NCBI GenBank assembly: GCA_900556345.1
Contig: USOM01000044.1
Location: forward strand, 1 to 6,969
Direction: 5' to 3'
DNA from: an uncultured Clostridium sp.
Lineage (GTDB): Bacteria > Bacillota > Clostridia > TANB77 > CAG-508
DNA: 6,969 nucleotides
This document shows positions 5,998 to 6,969 of the stretch, piece after piece (the first letter of the stretch is position 1; each line of letters begins with the position of its first letter). The position numbers and the translations under genes are program-made. Below the pieces are notes generated by a model. The model saw only the letters and a list, made by a program, of their open reading frames with translations. It did not search any database and had not been told where the DNA came from.

Positions 5998-6468
5998 TTA
6001 TTTTGCAACAATCTCTACTTTGTAAACTAATAATGTATTAGGATTAATACTTATTTTATCACATTTATATTCATTACTTGAATTTATATTGCTTTTTAGC
6101 CATTCATTTGAATCCTGAGAAGAAATATCATTTGTACCTAAAAAAACTTTAACTTCAGCTTTCAACTTTGAATTTTTTTTAGCATTTTGAGCTAAATTTA
6201 ATAATGTTGCTACATCTTGAGGTTTTAAATAATTATAATATATCTCGTCCTCTCCTGTTTCAGTTTTTCTATGTAAAGGTGTCTTTCCTCTTCCTTCATA
6301 ATTCAAGAATTGTTGATTAAATTCATCAATTTCGTGTTTTTCTATAGTCTGATAAACACTTGACGTACCAGAGGCCATCTGTCCAAATAAATATGAAAAT
6401 AAAGTTAATAATAATATTGCAATTAAAACTCCTCCTGCCATAATTAAGGCTCTAGATGCATTTTCCAT
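5998..6468 (-). CDS. MENAS-type pilin-like protein (156 aa)
   Basis: Opens MENASRALIMAGGVLIAILL, six residues and one hydrophobic helix (about 7-28), then a polar linker, EFNQQFLNYEGRGKT (49-63) matching the FNxxFxxYxG segment of the 151-aa proteins, and an insertion of about 17 charged residues. LKPQDVATLLNLAQNAKKNS (81-100) follows, corresponding to their QV helix. The C-terminal half has EVKVFLG (105-111) and ends with a beta strand, LLVYKVEIVAK. One Cys (C136). There is no Sec signal-peptidase site, sorting motif or enzyme motif. The start at 6468 is set by AGGAG 6 nt upstream, which overlaps the TAG stop of the preceding reading frame; the 9-nt gap indicates tight translational linkage. 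It is a structural-subunit-like protein, more divergent than the 151-aa pair (inference). Confidence 0.89.
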   Translation of the reverse strand: MENASRALIMAGGVLIAILLLTLFSYLFGQMASGTSSVYQTIEKHEIDEFNQQFLNYEGRGKTPLHRKTETGEDEIYYNYLKPQDVATLLNLAQNAKKNSKLKAEVKVFLGTNDISSQDSNEWLKSNINSSNEYKCDKISINPNTLLVYKVEIVAK

Positions 6469-6477
6469 ATTCTACTC

Positions 6478-6969
6478 CTATCTTATTTCAACAAAGTTAA
6501 ATACCATTTTTGTAATTCGTCCTGTCAGGTTATCATATACAAGGTTTTCAGAATCAGATTTAAATATAGACCTTTTAAATTGCATATATTCATAATATTG
6601 AAAAACCTTATCTTTTTCTTTATTAGTCATATCTGTATAACCCGCAACATCCAATTTATACTTTGTTTTAGATGAATAGTTGAATTTTTTCACAGCATTT
6701 ATCTTATCATCATCTGTTCTTGGAGTTATAAACATAGCAGTATATCCTTTAGCAATTTTAGTTGCATTATCAGAACCTCCCCATCTATTTTCTAGACCTG
6801 TTGCTGTTTCAATTATATTTTTAAATGGATCTCTAGTTGCTTGTTGATTTGACTGTTCATAAGTATTTTTGCTAAATAATTTATTATTTACATTTTCCTC
6901 TGGACATAACGATTTTCTATTATCGTCACTTCCAAAATTTACAGTAATTTTTATCGGACTATATTTATT
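6478..6969 (-). CDS. C-terminal part of an unrecognised protein (163 aa visible), cut by window edge
   Basis: The minus-strand frame ending at TAG 6478-6480 stays open to base 6969, so this is the 3' end of a longer gene; the internal ATG at 6735 is not a believable start because the coding frame continues upstream without interruption or ribosome site. The visible part is hydrophilic, Asn/Lys/Thr-rich, with no membrane segment or known motif: VNFGSDDNRKSLCPEEN (9-25), GLENRWGGSDNATKIAKGY (about 60-78), AMFITPRTDDDKINAVKKF (about 80-98) and a final LTGRITKMVFNFVEIR. The ending GRITKMVF recalls GRVSFMIF of the 143-aa protein of this operon, though that is too short to prove kinship. It directly precedes the 156-aa pilin-like gene with a 9-nt gap, so it is probably part of the same operon and perhaps another large surface subunit (inference). 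Confidence 0.75.
   Translation of the reverse strand, partial: NKYSPIKITVNFGSDDNRKSLCPEENVNNKLFSKNTYEQSNQQATRDPFKNIIETATGLENRWGGSDNATKIAKGYTAMFITPRTDDDKINAVKKFNYSSKTKYKLDVAGYTDMTNKEKDKVFQYYEYMQFKRSIFKSDSENLVYDNLTGRITKMVFNFVEIR

Overview
The window is strongly AT-rich. It has Gram-positive-style GGAG/AGGA ribosome binding sites, TGG as the tryptophan codon (standard code) and short AT-rich intergenic gaps. Together with a clostridial-looking MurC, this suggests a low-GC Firmicute, most likely an anaerobic Clostridia-type bacterium. I cannot name the species.

Layout. Bases 1-1149 (+ strand) carry the 3' five-sixths of murC, a peptidoglycan gene whose N-terminal part lies before the window. It converges on a minus-strand locus, and the two sides share a strong hairpin at 1151-1191 that looks like a bidirectional terminator. 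Everything from 1195 to 6969 is coded on the minus strand. In transcription order the genes are: the C-terminal part of an unrecognised protein (6969-6478); a short pilin-like protein (6468-5998); a small membrane-anchored protein (5978-5547); two sister pilin-like proteins of 151 aa (5450-4995 and 4974-4519); a 196-aa pilin-like protein (4492-3902); a 169-aa pilin-like protein with its own promoter and terminator (3795-3286); and a 645-aa membrane-anchored protein (3132-1195).

The striking feature is the minus-strand locus. Four genes start with almost the same N-terminus, MENAS-x-ALI-(M/I)-AG, which leads straight into a single hydrophobic helix. Most of them then share an 'FNxxFxxYxG' segment and an '(I/V)xxx(Q/D)V/L' helix before divergent, beta-rich C-terminal halves. 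The 169-aa and 645-aa proteins have the same overall plan (about 4-6 residues, one hydrophobic helix, extracellular domain) with different sequences. This is the architecture of major and minor subunits of a type IV-filament-like or Tad-like surface structure, but no assembly ATPase, platform protein or prepilin peptidase lies in the window. The assignment is therefore an inference from architecture and clustering, not from a recognised domain.

Regulation visible in the sequence: the upstream genes look like one operon with short gaps of 9-26 nt, apart from a 96-nt gap holding a hairpin at 5498-5534. The 169-aa gene has a good sigma-A-type promoter and a terminator, so it can be expressed separately. 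The 645-aa gene is preceded by a perfect 12-bp inverted repeat flanking a -10-like sequence. I saw no tRNA, rRNA, CRISPR array or insertion sequence.
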